From positions 2,418,001-2,482,000 of the forward strand of contig NZ_CP024627.1 in the NCBI RefSeq assembly GCF_024449095.1: 64,000 nucleotides of DNA. Reading direction: 5' to 3'. Made by a program: the position numbers and the translations under genes. The notes beneath the pieces were generated by a model. That model ran no database searches. It saw only the letters and a list, made by a program, of their open reading frames with translations, and was not told the DNA's origin. Origin of the DNA: Vibrio coralliilyticus. GTDB taxonomy: Bacteria > Pseudomonadota > Gammaproteobacteria > Enterobacterales > Vibrionaceae. Shown here piece by piece: positions 42,416 to 51,153 of the stretch. Within the stretch, counting starts at the first letter, position 1; every line of letters begins with the position of its first letter.

Positions 42416-43840
42416 TTAAGCGCTTGCAGGCTCTAGCTCGCCCTTCATTTGTGCACGCTTGTAGAAGAACAGGGTCAACACTGCTGGAAGTGCAATCGCC
42501 ACCAGCATTGCAATCGCGTAGATGCCCCAGAATTGTGGTTGGATAGACAGAATACCCGGCAGGCCGCCCACCCCGATACCATTAGCCATCACACCGGCAC
42601 TACCACAGATCGCTGCTGCAATAGCACTACCGATCATCGCACTCAGCATTGGGAATTTGTATTTAAGGTTAATACCGTACATCGCTGGCTCGGTGACACC
42701 TAGATAAGCAGAGATAGCCGCAGGTACTGAGATGTCGCGTTCACCGTGTTTCTTACTGATGATGATAATACCGACAACCGCTGATGCCTGAGCAATGTTA
42801 GACAGTGCAATCAAAGGCCAAATTGGAGTACCACCTAGGTCTTGCATCAACTGTAGATCGACAGCGTTGGTTGTATGGTGAATACCGGTAATCACCAAAG
42901 GTGCATACAGGAAGCCAAACACCATTGAGCCAATCACAGCGAAATCACCCGTCATTGCTGCTTTCGCGGCAAATGCCACACCATCACCCAATACGCGACC
43001 GAACGGGCCAATCAGAGAGTGCGCCAATACAACAGAGACGATGATCGAAACGAAAGGAACAACAACCAGATATAGGTAAGAAGGAACAATGCGCTTAAGG
43101 TTAGTTTCGATGAACGCCAACGCGATACCCGCTAACATGGCTGGAATTACCTGGGCCTGATAGCCCACCTTCTCGATAGCAAATAAGCCAAAGTCCCACA
43201 CTTCTGGCACTTGCTTACCAATCAGGTACGCATTCATCAGTTGAGGAGAGACTAAAGTGACACCAAGCGTAATGCCGAGGATCGGTGTACCACCGAGTTT
43301 CTTCACTGTTGACCAACACACACCAACAGGTAAGAAGAAGAAAATGGCTTCACCAATTAGCCATAGGAAGCTGTGAACCGTCGCCCAGAATTGGCTGATT
43401 TCCGTCAATGATTGACCATCAAACATCTTGATGTCGCCAATCACGTTGCGGAAGCCCAAGATCAAACCACCTGTAATGATGGCTGGCAACAGTGGTACAA
43501 AGATTTCAGCAAGATGGGAGATACCACGTTCCAAAATGTTCATATTCTGACGTGCAGCCTGTTTGGATTCATCTTTCGACGCTTCAGACTTACCCGACAG
43601 TTCAATCAGAACTTTATACACTTCATCAACTTCAGTACCGACAACAACTTGAAACTGACCTGCGTTGGTAAAACAGCCTTTCACTAGTGGCAAAGCTTCT
43701 AGCGCTTTACTATCGGCTTTATCGGTGTCATTTAACACAAAACGTAGACGTGTCAGACAGTGGCTTACACTGGCGATGTTATCGCGACCGCCAACCAGTT
43801 CTATCAGACGCTCAACCTCTTGTTTCGCAATCTTACTCAT
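42416..43840 (-). CDS. treB: PTS trehalose-specific EIIBC component
   Basis: Imports and phosphorylates trehalose. It is about 474 residues. The N-terminal EIIB domain carries the phosphocysteine in SHCLTRLRF (Cys28), and the EIIC domain (about 105-465) has around ten membrane helices. No EIIA domain is present, so phosphate should come from EIIA-Glc (crr). The start is put at ATG 43840 (MSKIAKQ), matching E. coli TreB; a GTG at 43852 would add four residues. Confidence 0.95.
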   Translation of the reverse strand: MSKIAKQEVERLIELVGGRDNIASVSHCLTRLRFVLNDTDKADSKALEALPLVKGCFTNAGQFQVVVGTEVDEVYKVLIELSGKSEASKDESKQAARQNMNILERGISHLAEIFVPLLPAIITGGLILGFRNVIGDIKMFDGQSLTEISQFWATVHSFLWLIGEAIFFFLPVGVCWSTVKKLGGTPILGITLGVTLVSPQLMNAYLIGKQVPEVWDFGLFAIEKVGYQAQVIPAMLAGIALAFIETNLKRIVPSYLYLVVVPFVSIIVSVVLAHSLIGPFGRVLGDGVAFAAKAAMTGDFAVIGSMVFGFLYAPLVITGIHHTTNAVDLQLMQDLGGTPIWPLIALSNIAQASAVVGIIIISKKHGERDISVPAAISAYLGVTEPAMYGINLKYKFPMLSAMIGSAIAAAICGSAGVMANGIGVGGLPGILSIQPQFWGIYAIAMLVAIALPAVLTLFFYKRAQMKGELEPASA

Positions 43841-43913
43841 ATCCTTGTCCACCCTAAATTGGTTTCTCGTTCAGATCAGAACTCTCTGATCAAAAGGTTA
43901 GTTATAATTAGCT

Positions 43914-43927
43914 TGGGAACATTCCCA
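43914..43927. promoter_or_regulatory. TreR operator, promoter-proximal
   Basis: TGGGAACATTCCCA is a palindrome of the type bound by TreR (GGGAAC-N-TCCC). It lies just downstream of a TATAAT on the minus strand (43937-43942), near the likely transcription start of treBC. Confidence 0.8.
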
Positions 43928-43936
43928 TTTGTGCTT

Positions 43937-43942
43937 ATTATA
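43937..43942 (-). promoter_or_regulatory. -10 box of the treBC promoter
   Basis: TATAAT on the minus strand between the two TreR operators. A TTGACA hexamer overlaps closely upstream but is too near to pair with it, and no standard-spaced -35 was found, consistent with an activator-dependent promoter. Confidence 0.6.
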
Positions 43943-43968
43943 TTGTCAAATCTATCGAAATAGATAAA

Positions 43969-43982
43969 TGGGAACAATCCCA
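43969..43982. promoter_or_regulatory. TreR operator, promoter-distal
   Basis: TGGGAACAATCCCA is a second TreR-type palindrome, 55 bases centre to centre from the first. The two flank the treBC promoter, which suits repression by a LacI-family dimer or loop. Confidence 0.78.
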
Positions 43983-43985
43983 TTA

Positions 43986-44001
43986 ATTGAATGAGATCAC
44001 A
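43986..44001. promoter_or_regulatory. CRP site candidate upstream of treB
   Basis: ATTGA-N6-TCACA has one perfect CRP half site. Its centre lies about 62 bases upstream of the likely treBC start, a typical class I activation distance. Confidence 0.45.
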
Positions 44002-44033
44002 GTATAATTTTAAACCATAAAGAAAAGAAAGGT

Positions 44034-44981
44034 TTAACTCAGGATTGGTTCCTGAGTGAGGTGCACTAGTTCAGACTCTCCATTAAGCTGAGAAATCAAT
44101 AGCTTGGCAGCTCTTTCTCCAGCCTGAGCATAACCTGGGTCAATACTGAATACTCTCGGAAATAGAAAAGACAACAGCTCATTCCCACCGACACCAGTCA
44201 CCATTACGTCTTCCCTATCCAACTCCTGAAGACGCTTAATTACACCAAGTGCCAAAGTATCACTGGCGCACACAATCGCCTGTGTGGTTTGATTCAACAC
44301 TTTATCCACCAGTTGATAAGCACTTTCGTGATGAAGGTGACCTGTTTGGTAGTTAGGGGATAATCGCTGCTCTGAACACCAATCTAAGTATGCATTGAGA
44401 CGAATCTGCCCAGTAGTCCGGTCTGAAGGGTCAACACCAATAAAAGCAATCTCACTCACCGATTGGCGCTGAAGGTGTTCCAATGCACAACGAATAACGC
44501 CTGTATTATCGTAGTTGATCGATGAGGTGGCGTCGGTATCCATGGCAATTACCAGTGAACGATGTTGCCAACTAGACAGACGTTCAATATCGAAATCGCT
44601 AAAGCCAAACACAATCACGCCATCAACATTACGTCTGCGCAGGACATCGAGATGCTCATTGGTCATCTTGCGGTCAAATTGGCTTTCCATGATCACCGCG
44701 TCATAGCCGTTACTGTAGAGAACTTGCAGCATACTGCTGACGGCTTTGTTTTCCGATGGTGAATCAAGACGCGAAATGATAACCCCAACCACTTTCTGAC
44801 TGCCTCCACGCATCGCTTGCGCCGACTTAGAAGGCACATAGCCAGACTCTTCAATCACACGCTCAACTTTGGCACGAGTTTCCGGTTTGACTTTAGGGTC
44901 ATTGGTTAACACACGGGAAACCGTAGACTTACCAACGCCAGACAATTTCGCAATATCAAGAATGGTCAGTTTTTTATTCAT
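44034..44981 (-). CDS. treR: LacI-family trehalose operon repressor TreR
   Basis: A 315-residue repressor. The N-terminal helix-turn-helix (TILDIAKLSGVGKSTVSRVL) is of LacI type, followed by a periplasmic-binding-like effector domain (about 60-315). E. coli TreR responds to trehalose 6-phosphate. Its place directly upstream of treB and the two GGGAAC-type palindromes support the assignment. Confidence 0.93.
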   Translation of the reverse strand: MNKKLTILDIAKLSGVGKSTVSRVLTNDPKVKPETRAKVERVIEESGYVPSKSAQAMRGGSQKVVGVIISRLDSPSENKAVSSMLQVLYSNGYDAVIMESQFDRKMTNEHLDVLRRRNVDGVIVFGFSDFDIERLSSWQHRSLVIAMDTDATSSINYDNTGVIRCALEHLQRQSVSEIAFIGVDPSDRTTGQIRLNAYLDWCSEQRLSPNYQTGHLHHESAYQLVDKVLNQTTQAIVCASDTLALGVIKRLQELDREDVMVTGVGGNELLSFLFPRVFSIDPGYAQAGERAAKLLISQLNGESELVHLTQEPILS

Positions 44982-45029
44982 AATGCAGTGGTTTCAGTCA
45001 ATTTAAGCTGGATTAATAGAGAGTTAGCG

Positions 45030-45374
45030 CTATTGGGTTTTACAGTTTTTGTAAACAACTCTGCCTAACTCTAACCGCGCATCATCACCTTTGGTGTGTA
45101 AAGTTACCGGATTAAGAATCGGCTTTGTTCCATTATCTAGGATGTATTTTGCACCAGAACCAGATGGGACCTGAGTGAGGCGGTAGTCATGTTTAGGCAA
45201 ACGTAAAAGCGCCGCTTGCTCTTCAATCAGATAGGCGACCTCAAACTGCTTGTTTGATTCACACTGGTAGGTCACGAATTGATGCGTGTCATCTGCTTCG
45301 CGCTCAATCGCTAAATGGCTGCAACCAAATAGTGTCGTTCCAGCCAGAAACGCTAACAAGGCATTCATTTTCAT
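45030..45374 (-). CDS. MliC-like lipoprotein (lysozyme inhibitor family)
   Basis: A 114-residue protein with a type II signal peptide (lipobox LFGC, Cys18). The mature domain has the MliC pattern: YQCES...FEVAYLIEEQAALLRL, then VPSGSGAKYI, and a late Cys in YKNC that would pair with the first. The family inhibits C-type lysozymes, and the SGSGAKY-type loop enters the lysozyme active site in known members. GGAG lies 8 bases before the ATG. Activity here is inferred. Confidence 0.78.
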   Translation of the reverse strand: MKMNALLAFLAGTTLFGCSHLAIEREADDTHQFVTYQCESNKQFEVAYLIEEQAALLRLPKHDYRLTQVPSGSGAKYILDNGTKPILNPVTLHTKGDDARLELGRVVYKNCKTQ

Positions 45375-45390
45375 CCATACTCTCCAATAG

Positions 45391-45418
45391 AAAAAGGCCG
45401 CCTCAAGCGACCTCTTTT
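45391..45418 (-). terminator. Terminator after gmhB
   Basis: On the minus strand AGGTCGC pairs with GCGGCCT (one G-T pair), followed by five T. It lies 9 bases after the gmhB stop codon and just upstream of the MliC-like gene. Confidence 0.65.
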
Positions 45419-45426
45419 CTCGGCTT

Positions 45427-45978
45427 TTACTTAGTTAAGTAGGCTGGCACATCTTTGATACTATCAAGCACAGCCGTTGCCAGCGCTTCACCTTTTTCAG
45501 TTACAGGCTTGCCAGTACGTACTAAAATACGCGTACCCACTTCAGCGGCTTCTGCGGCCATCATATCCTCAGCCTTGTCGCCGACCATAACAGAATTCGC
45601 CATATCGATTTTGAGAAAGTCACGAGCAGAAATGAACATGCCAGGCTTAGGTTTGCGGCAATTGCAATCTTCTTTGTACTTACCCTGACCATGTTCCGCA
45701 TGGTGTGGACAATAGTAGAAGCCATCAAATTCAACACCATGATCAACAAAGTTCCAATCCATCCACTGCGTTAGTGAAAGGAAACGATCTTCACTGAATT
45801 TACCACGAGCAATCCCTGACTGGTTGGTCACCAATACAAGCATATAGCCCATATCTTTGAGCTTTTTCGTCGCTTCAAACACGCCATCAATAAATTCAAA
45901 GTCGTGCTCGTCATGAACATAGCCGTGGTCGACGTTGATTACGCCATCACGATCCAAAAAGACTGCTGGTTTCGCCAA
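45427..45978 (-). CDS. gmhB: D-glycero-beta-D-manno-heptose 1,7-bisphosphate 7-phosphatase
   Basis: A HAD-family phosphatase in ADP-heptose synthesis for the LPS core. It is 183 residues. The nucleophile and acid aspartates are in FLDRDGVIN (Asp9, Asp11). A zinc site is visible as CPHH and CNC with KPKPGM following. It is divergent from metN, as in E. coli. GmhA, an earlier step of the pathway, is encoded 9 kb away. Confidence 0.96.
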   Translation of the reverse strand: MAKPAVFLDRDGVINVDHGYVHDEHDFEFIDGVFEATKKLKDMGYMLVLVTNQSGIARGKFSEDRFLSLTQWMDWNFVDHGVEFDGFYYCPHHAEHGQGKYKEDCNCRKPKPGMFISARDFLKIDMANSVMVGDKAEDMMAAEAAEVGTRILVRTGKPVTEKGEALATAVLDSIKDVPAYLTK

Positions 45979-46070
45979 AATTTGCTTCTCTGTCTACTAT
46001 TTATTACCGGAATTATTGCACGCTTTATTTCTTTCATCACTATCTAATTACTAATCTGTTTGATTGAAAT

Positions 46071-46094
46071 GAACGTTTAGACGTCTAGCCGTAA
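46071..46094. promoter_or_regulatory. MetJ operator upstream of metN
   Basis: Three adjoining 8-base met boxes are seen: GAACGTTT, the perfect AGACGTCT, and AGCCGTAA. They lie just upstream of the metN -35 box, consistent with repression by MetJ and S-adenosylmethionine. Confidence 0.8.
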
Positions 46095-46103
46095 AAATAT
46101 CTA

Positions 46104-46132
46104 TTGACACAATTAATGCAAAACCATAGCAT
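46104..46132 (+). promoter_or_regulatory. metNIQ promoter
   Basis: A perfect TTGACA (46104-46109) is followed 17 bases later by TAGCAT (46127-46132). Transcription would start near 46139, about 64 bases before the metN ATG. Confidence 0.75.
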
Positions 46133-46202
46133 CCTCTACTAAATGAGAGGTAGTTCAAAATTATCTACTTTTTCCCAAAGCAGTCTGATAGCGGATTTCT
46201 CG

Positions 46203-47237
46203 ATGATAGAAATTAATCAAGTAAACAAAGTATTTCTTCAAGGAAGCAAAGAAATACATGCTCTGAAGGACATCAACCTTCATATCCCTCAGGGGACGAT
46301 ATTCGGTGTAATTGGCTCATCCGGAGCAGGGAAAAGTACGCTAATTCGATGTGTCAATATGTTGGAAGCACCGACATCTGGCTCGATCATTGTTGACGGC
46401 ATTGATCTTACCAAGCAGTCCAAATCTGAACTGAGTGAAACACGCCGTAACATCGGCATGATCTTCCAGCATTTTAACCTGCTATCGTCACGTACTGTAT
46501 TCGATAATGTTGCTCTACCGCTAGAACTCGCAGGCAAAGATAAGACTCAAATCAATGAGAAAGTCACCGAGCTGCTCAAACTGGTAGGCCTTTCTGATAA
46601 ACACGAAAGCTACCCTTCTAACCTGAGTGGTGGTCAAAAGCAGCGTGTGGCTATCGCACGTGCTCTAGCTTCCGATCCAAAAGTATTGCTGTGTGACGAG
46701 GCAACCAGCGCTTTGGATCCTGCGACAACACAATCGATTCTCGAACTGCTCAAAGAGATTAACCGTAAACTGAATATCACTATGCTGCTCATCACCCACG
46801 AAATGGACGTGGTAAAGAGTATCTGTCATGAAGTGGCAATTATTGGTGGCGGGGAGCTGGTTGAGAAAGGCACGGTAGGTGAAATCTTTGCTCACCCGAA
46901 AACAGAACTGGCACATGAGTTCATCCGTTCTACGCTTGATCTATCTATCCCTGATGATTATCAGGCACGCCTGCAAGAGACCCGCGTTGAAGGCAGTTAC
47001 CCATTAGTTCGACTTGAGTTTACTGGTGCAACTGTAGACGCGCCACTCGTCAGTCAGATCGCGCGTAAATTTAATATTGATGTCAGCATTCTAAGCTCTG
47101 ATCTTGATTACGCCGGTGGCGTTAAATTCGGCATGATGGTCGCAGAGCTATTTGGTAACGAGCAAGATGACAACGCGGCAATCGAATTCCTCCGTGAACA
47201 CAATGTAAAAGTAGAGGTACTGGGTTATGTCCTTTAA
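46203..47237 (+). CDS. metN: Methionine ABC transporter ATP-binding protein MetN
   Basis: The ATPase of the high-affinity methionine importer. It is 344 residues from ATG 46203. Walker A is GSSGAGKST, the signature is LSGGQKQR and Walker B is [10 protein letters not shown]-terminal regulatory NIL domain (about 265-344) binds methionine and inhibits transport. A longer open frame from 46143 begins almost at the predicted transcription start and is not preferred. It overlaps metI by 11 bases. Confidence 0.96.
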   Translation: MIEINQVNKVFLQGSKEIHALKDINLHIPQGTIFGVIGSSGAGKSTLIRCVNMLEAPTSGSIIVDGIDLTKQSKSELSETRRNIGMIFQHFNLLSSRTVFDNVALPLELAGKDKTQINEKVTELLKLVGLSDKHESYPSNLSGGQKQRVAIARALASDPKVLLCDEATSALDPATTQSILELLKEINRKLNITMLLITHEMDVVKSICHEVAIIGGGELVEKGTVGEIFAHPKTELAHEFIRSTLDLSIPDDYQARLQETRVEGSYPLVRLEFTGATVDAPLVSQIARKFNIDVSILSSDLDYAGGVKFGMMVAELFGNEQDDNAAIEFLREHNVKVEVLGYVL

Positions 47238-47904
47238 CACAATTTCTGAGTGGCTGAGCCTTAACAGTAACCTTTTAATCGGTGCGACTTGGGAAACCAT
47301 CTACATGGTCGCAGTGGCAGGTATTGTTGGCTTTGCTGTTGGTATTCCACTGGGCGTTATTCTTCATACAACGAAGAAAGGTGGCCTACTTGAGAACACC
47401 AAGCTTAATAGCATTCTCGGCGCTGTCGTCAACGTTGGCCGCTCAGTGCCATTCCTAGTATTAATGGTTGCCATCATTCCAGTCACTAAAATTCTGGTCG
47501 GCACTTTTATTGGTACTACAGCAGCGATCGTACCCTTGACGATCGGCGCCATCCCGTTTGTTGCTCGCCTTATTGAAGGTGCCTTGTTGGAAGTACCAAC
47601 AGGCTTGGTGGAAGCGGCTCAATCGATGGGCGCTACTCCGATGCAAATCATCAACAAGGTTCTGCTTCCTGAAGCAATGCCAACCATAGTCAACTCAGTC
47701 ACCATCACGTTGGTCACTTTAGTCAGCTATTCAGCCATGGCCGGAACGGTTGGTGGTGGCGGCTTAGGTGATGTCGCCATTCGTTACGGCTTCCATCGCT
47801 ATGATGTAGTTATCATGGCAGTAACCGTGGTAATGCTTATCGTTTTGGTACAAATCATTCAGTCTATCGGCGATGCCATCGTGCGCCGCGTCGATCACAG
47901 ATAA
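47227..47904 (+). CDS. metI: Methionine ABC transporter permease MetI
   Basis: An inner membrane permease of 225 residues with five membrane helices. The EAA loop, which contacts MetN, reads [20 protein letters not shown]. Its start overlaps the metN end, so translation is coupled. Confidence 0.97.
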   Translation: MSFNTISEWLSLNSNLLIGATWETIYMVAVAGIVGFAVGIPLGVILHTTKKGGLLENTKLNSILGAVVNVGRSVPFLVLMVAIIPVTKILVGTFIGTTAAIVPLTIGAIPFVARLIEGALLEVPTGLVEAAQSMGATPMQIINKVLLPEAMPTIVNSVTITLVTLVSYSAMAGTVGGGGLGDVAIRYGFHRYDVVIMAVTVVMLIVLVQIIQSIGDAIVRRVDHR

Positions 47905-47936
47905 TCTATTTACAGAGTCAGAATAAGGAGAAAGTC

Positions 47937-48746
47937 ATGAAATTTGGATTAAAAGGTCTACTCACCATCGCAGCAGCTGCATCAGCACTTGTCCTATCAG
48001 GTTGTGGTGAAAAGCAAGCAGATACCAGCAAAATTAAAGTTGGTGTTATGGCAGGTGCTGAAGCTCAGGTAGCAGAAGTCGCAGCTAAAGTTGCCAAAGA
48101 AAAATATGGTCTGGATGTAGAGCTAGTCACTTTCACAGATTACGTAACGCCAAACGCAGCTCTGGATGATGGCTCTATCGACATCAACGCGTTCCAGCAC
48201 AAACCATACCTAGATCAGCAAGTGACAGACCGTGGTTACAAGCTAACGATTGCGGGTAATACGTTTGTTTACCCTATCGCGGGTTACTCTAAGCAAGTGA
48301 AGTCAGTTGATGAAATTCAAGATGGTGCACGTATCGCTGTGCCAAACGATCCAACTAACTTAGGTCGTTCTCTACTGCTTCTTGAGCAACAAGGCCTGCT
48401 TAAACTACGTGACGGCGTTGGCCTACTGGCAACTGTGCGTGATATCGCAGAGAACCCAAAAAACATCACCATTGTTGAGCTAGATGCTGCCCAGCTTCCG
48501 CGCTCTCTTGACGATGTGGCTCTGTCTATTATCAACACCACTTACGCAAGCTCAATTGACCTGACACCACAAAAAGATGGTGTATTTGTTGAAGACAAAG
48601 AGTCTCCATACGTAAACCTGATTGTTGCGCGTGAAGATAACGCACAAGCAGAAAACGTCACAAACTTCGTCAAAGCTTACCAAACTGAAGAAGTGTACAA
48701 TGCAGCCTCTGACATCTTCAAAGGTGGCGTAGTAAAAGGCTGGTAA
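47937..48746 (+). CDS. metQ: Methionine-binding lipoprotein MetQ
   Basis: The substrate-binding part of MetNIQ. It is 269 residues. The lipobox LSGC gives Cys23. The NLPA-type domain contains VTFTDYVTPNAALDDGSIDINAFQH. An AAGGAG site precedes the ATG. It is held at the inner membrane and delivers methionine to MetI. Confidence 0.97.
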   Translation: MKFGLKGLLTIAAAASALVLSGCGEKQADTSKIKVGVMAGAEAQVAEVAAKVAKEKYGLDVELVTFTDYVTPNAALDDGSIDINAFQHKPYLDQQVTDRGYKLTIAGNTFVYPIAGYSKQVKSVDEIQDGARIAVPNDPTNLGRSLLLLEQQGLLKLRDGVGLLATVRDIAENPKNITIVELDAAQLPRSLDDVALSIINTTYASSIDLTPQKDGVFVEDKESPYVNLIVAREDNAQAENVTNFVKAYQTEEVYNAASDIFKGGVVKGW

Positions 48747-48769
48747 TCACTTACTTGCTGAATTAAACA

Positions 48770-48799
48770 AGGGCTGGCGTTATTGCGTCAGCCCTTTTC
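48770..48799 (+). terminator. Terminator after metQ
   Basis: The stem AAGGGCTGGCG/CGTCAGCCCTT (one G-T pair) is followed by TTTCTTT, 24 bases after metQ. On the minus strand the acetyltransferase remnant reads into it. Confidence 0.85.
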
Positions 48800-49093
48800 T
48801 TTCCTCTTCTTGATTCTTCGCCCCTCGAAACTGCTCATCCATATAGGGTCCGATAACTCCAACATAGCCAGAGGCCTGAGTATAGGACGCGAACGGTTCT
48901 ACATTCTGAAACCCTAGCACCTGTTGATTCTCGGATACGGCAACATTGAAGACACCTCGCTCAGGAAACTGGCGTATAAAAGCCTGCTCTTCGGCCAGTA
49001 AAAACCAAGTATCAATAAGCTTAATGATTGGATTTATGCACTACGAACGCCATCAGTGTCCTCGATTTTTACTCCTCTAATTGTCACCTCCAT
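48781..49093 (-). pseudogene. Remnant of a GNAT-family N-acetyltransferase gene
   Basis: On the minus strand an ATG at 49093, with GAGATAAC upstream, opens MEVTIRGVKIEDTDGVRSA and then stops at TAA. A shifted frame from about 49035 continues with NPIIKLIDTWF, FIRQFPERGVFNVAVSEN, VLGFQNVEPF and GVIGPYMDEQFRG. This is the first half of a GNAT fold, ending where the acetyl-CoA pyrophosphate loop (RGxGxG/A) should be. The second half is missing and the frame runs into the metQ terminator. At least one frameshift and a C-terminal deletion make it a pseudogene. Confidence 0.75.
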
Positions 49094-49166
49094 GGGTTAT
49101 CTCTTAACCGTACTCACTAAATATCGTGAATTTTACAATCACATCTCTACTCACAATACCAAAAAC

Positions 49167-49198
49167 AAAAAAAACCGGAGCACTTGGCTCCGGTTTTG
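49167..49198 (-). terminator. Terminator after the AbgT-family gene
   Basis: The stem AAAACCGGAG/CTCCGGTTTT with an eight-base loop is followed on the minus strand by a T run. Confidence 0.92.
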
Positions 49199-49213
49199 TC
49201 GTTCGGTAATACG

Positions 49214-50800
49214 TTATGGTGTGTAGTACGTCGCTGCACCAGGACCGACTGGCAAGCCAAATACGAATACCCATAGGTAGAACAGCACACTCCAACCGAC
49301 AATAAAGCAGATTGAGTAAGGCAGCATGGTCGCAATCAGCGTACCGATACCTAGGTTCTTCATGTAGCGTGTTGCTACAGCAAGGATCAGACCGAAGTAA
49401 CTCATCATTGGGGTAATGATATTAGTCGTTGAATCACCGATACGGTAAGCCGCTTGAATCGTCTCAGGTGCGTAGCCCACAAGCATTAACATAGGGACGA
49501 AAATTGGCGCTGTAACGGCCCACTGTGCTGAGGCAGAACCGATCATCAAGTTGATAAAACCACACATCAAAATGAAGGCAAAGAACAGCATTGGACCAGT
49601 TAAGCCAATATCTTGTAAGAAGTTAGCCCCTGCAACTGCAAAGACTTGCCCAAAGTTAGTCCACTTAAAGAAAGCCACAAACTGAGCGGCAAAGAATACC
49701 AGTACAATGTACATGCCCATTGAAGACATTGACTTAGACATCGCATCGATCACGTCGCGATCGTTCTTCATTGTGCCAACAACTTTACCGTAAACTAAGC
49801 CCGGAATAGCGAAGAAGACAAAGATGAATGCAACGATACTTTTCAGGAATGGAGAACCTGCGACCGTACCTGCATCAGAACGAAGGATGCCATCAGCAGG
49901 AACAATTGTCCAAGCAAGCAAAGCTGAAACGGCTACAACGGCAAGGCCAGCCATCTTCAAGCCTTTCTTTTCAACGTCTGTTAGTTTGCCCATCGAATCG
50001 TTAGACAAGTCCTCTGACGCTTCTTCCTCGTTGTACTTACCCAGTTTAGGTTCAACGATTTTCTCTGTAACGAAGGCACCCATACCTGCGATAAAGAAAG
50101 TAGAAACGAACATGAAGTACCAGTTTACTTCAGGGCCCACAGTATAAGTTGGGTCGATCATTTGCGCTGCTGTTTCAGTAATACCTGAAAGCAGAGGATC
50201 AACGGTACCGATGAGTAGGTTTGCTGAATAGCCGCCCGAAACACCAGCAAATGCCGCGGCTAAGCCAGCAAGAGGGTGACGACCTAAAGAGTGGAACAAC
50301 ATCGCAGCCAGTGGGATAAGGACCACATAACCTAGCTCTGACGCTGTATTAGAAATGATACCAGCAAACACAACGGTCACAGTCACCATGCGCTTTGAAG
50401 CACCCATCACCAAACCACGCATTGCTGCTGATAGTAGGCCTGAGTACTCTGCAACCGCAACACCTAGTAGCGCAACGAGAACAGTACCCAGTGGAGCAAA
50501 GCCAACAAAGTTCTTAACCAGATTGGTAACAATTAATTCCAGTCCGTCCGCGTTTAATAAGCTAACAACCTGAATCATGCCATCCGCGGCACGGCCTGGT
50601 GCGCCCTCCGGACGAGGATCTGCCACCGCCACTTCAAAGTAACCAGCAATACCTGATGCGACTAAAATCGCAACACAGAAGATGGCAAAAAGTGTGATCG
50701 GGTGGGGTAACAAGTTCCCCAAATATTCGACTGTATCTAAGAAGCGCGTAAATATCGGCTTCTTAGGCGAGTTTTGTTTAATCGAAGCAGATGAACTCAT
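49214..50800 (-). CDS. AbgT family transporter (p-aminobenzoyl-glutamate type)
   Basis: A 528-residue inner membrane protein of the AbgT family, with about nine membrane helices plus re-entrant hairpins. Family segments include NTASELGYVVLIPLAAMLF, GGYSANLLIGTVDPLLSG and GSASAQWAVTAPIFVPMLM. Studied members take up p-aminobenzoyl-glutamate or export sulfonamides; which applies here is open. A strong AAGGAGG lies 7 bases before the ATG, and a nested hairpin lies just upstream. No abgA or abgB hydrolase gene is adjacent. Confidence 0.93.
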   Translation of the reverse strand: MSSSASIKQNSPKKPIFTRFLDTVEYLGNLLPHPITLFAIFCVAILVASGIAGYFEVAVADPRPEGAPGRAADGMIQVVSLLNADGLELIVTNLVKNFVGFAPLGTVLVALLGVAVAEYSGLLSAAMRGLVMGASKRMVTVTVVFAGIISNTASELGYVVLIPLAAMLFHSLGRHPLAGLAAAFAGVSGGYSANLLIGTVDPLLSGITETAAQMIDPTYTVGPEVNWYFMFVSTFFIAGMGAFVTEKIVEPKLGKYNEEEASEDLSNDSMGKLTDVEKKGLKMAGLAVVAVSALLAWTIVPADGILRSDAGTVAGSPFLKSIVAFIFVFFAIPGLVYGKVVGTMKNDRDVIDAMSKSMSSMGMYIVLVFFAAQFVAFFKWTNFGQVFAVAGANFLQDIGLTGPMLFFAFILMCGFINLMIGSASAQWAVTAPIFVPMLMLVGYAPETIQAAYRIGDSTTNIITPMMSYFGLILAVATRYMKNLGIGTLIATMLPYSICFIVGWSVLFYLWVFVFGLPVGPGAATYYTP

Positions 50801-50822
50801 CTGTTCCCTCCTTGTAGTTATT

Positions 50823-50863
50823 CCTGCGCGTCCTGTGACAAGGTGTCACAAAACTCGCGCAGG
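50823..50863 (-). promoter_or_regulatory. Nested hairpin in the AbgT-gene leader
   Basis: On the minus strand an outer stem CCTGCGCG/CGCGCAGG encloses an inner stem TGTGACA/TGTCACA with a three-base loop; a five-base and a three-base internal loop lie between them. The base of the hairpin is 23 bases upstream of the ATG, and the ribosome binding site lies between. It may be a cis-acting RNA, or the inner repeat may be a DNA operator. A TATAAT on the minus strand (50921-50926) could start the transcript. Confidence 0.6.
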
Positions 50864-51027
50864 TTACTCGACAAAGAGGTCAATTAGAAATCGGAAATGT
50901 AATAAAGTGTTATCCAGATCATTATATTTAACGCTAAAAAAACAAAAAACCAGCAGTTTCATCCACATATATAACAATCATTAGAATTATAAATTACATT
51001 AATCCATTGATATTTTTTATGCCACTA
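50864..51027. other. AT-rich gap between the AbgT-family gene and rpmJ2
   Basis: A very AT-rich stretch with a minus-strand TATAAT at 50921-50926 and a run of T on the minus strand near 50936-50952 that could end the rpmE2-rpmJ2 transcript, though no stem was found with it. No gene is seen. Confidence 0.4.
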
Positions 51028-51153
51028 TCATTTTTGAACAGCTTTGAATCTGGGATTAGTTTTACATATGACGTACAAGCGCCCTCTTCTTTTTACAATC
51101 TGGCAATCAGGGTGACGGCTTTTGGCACTTTTAAGAGACTTTACGACTTTCAC
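51028..51153 (-). CDS. rpmJ2: Zinc-independent 50S ribosomal protein L36 paralog
   Basis: A 41-residue protein starting at GTG 51153 and reading [11 protein letters not shown], then [18 protein letters not shown] and NPRFKAVQK. This closely matches E. coli YkgO, the L36 form without the zinc-binding cysteine set. The GTG directly follows the rpmE2 stop, and GGGAGAT lies 8 bases upstream inside rpmE2. The pair fits the known response to zinc starvation, in which zinc-free L31 and L36 replace the zinc forms on ribosomes. Confidence 0.9.
   Translation of the reverse strand: MKVVKSLKSAKSRHPDCQIVKRRGRLYVICKTNPRFKAVQK

Noticed and set aside
46143..46202. Longer MetN start
   Set aside because: The ATG at 46143 lies about four bases from the predicted transcription start and the extra 20 residues are not in the family.
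46012..46202. S-adenosylmethionine riboswitch upstream of metN
   Set aside because: The region shows MetJ boxes and a sigma-70 promoter, with a leader too short for a SAM aptamer.
50834..50850. CRP site in the AbgT-gene leader
   Set aside because: TGTGA and TCACA are both present but are seven bases apart instead of six, and the repeat is nested in a larger hairpin.
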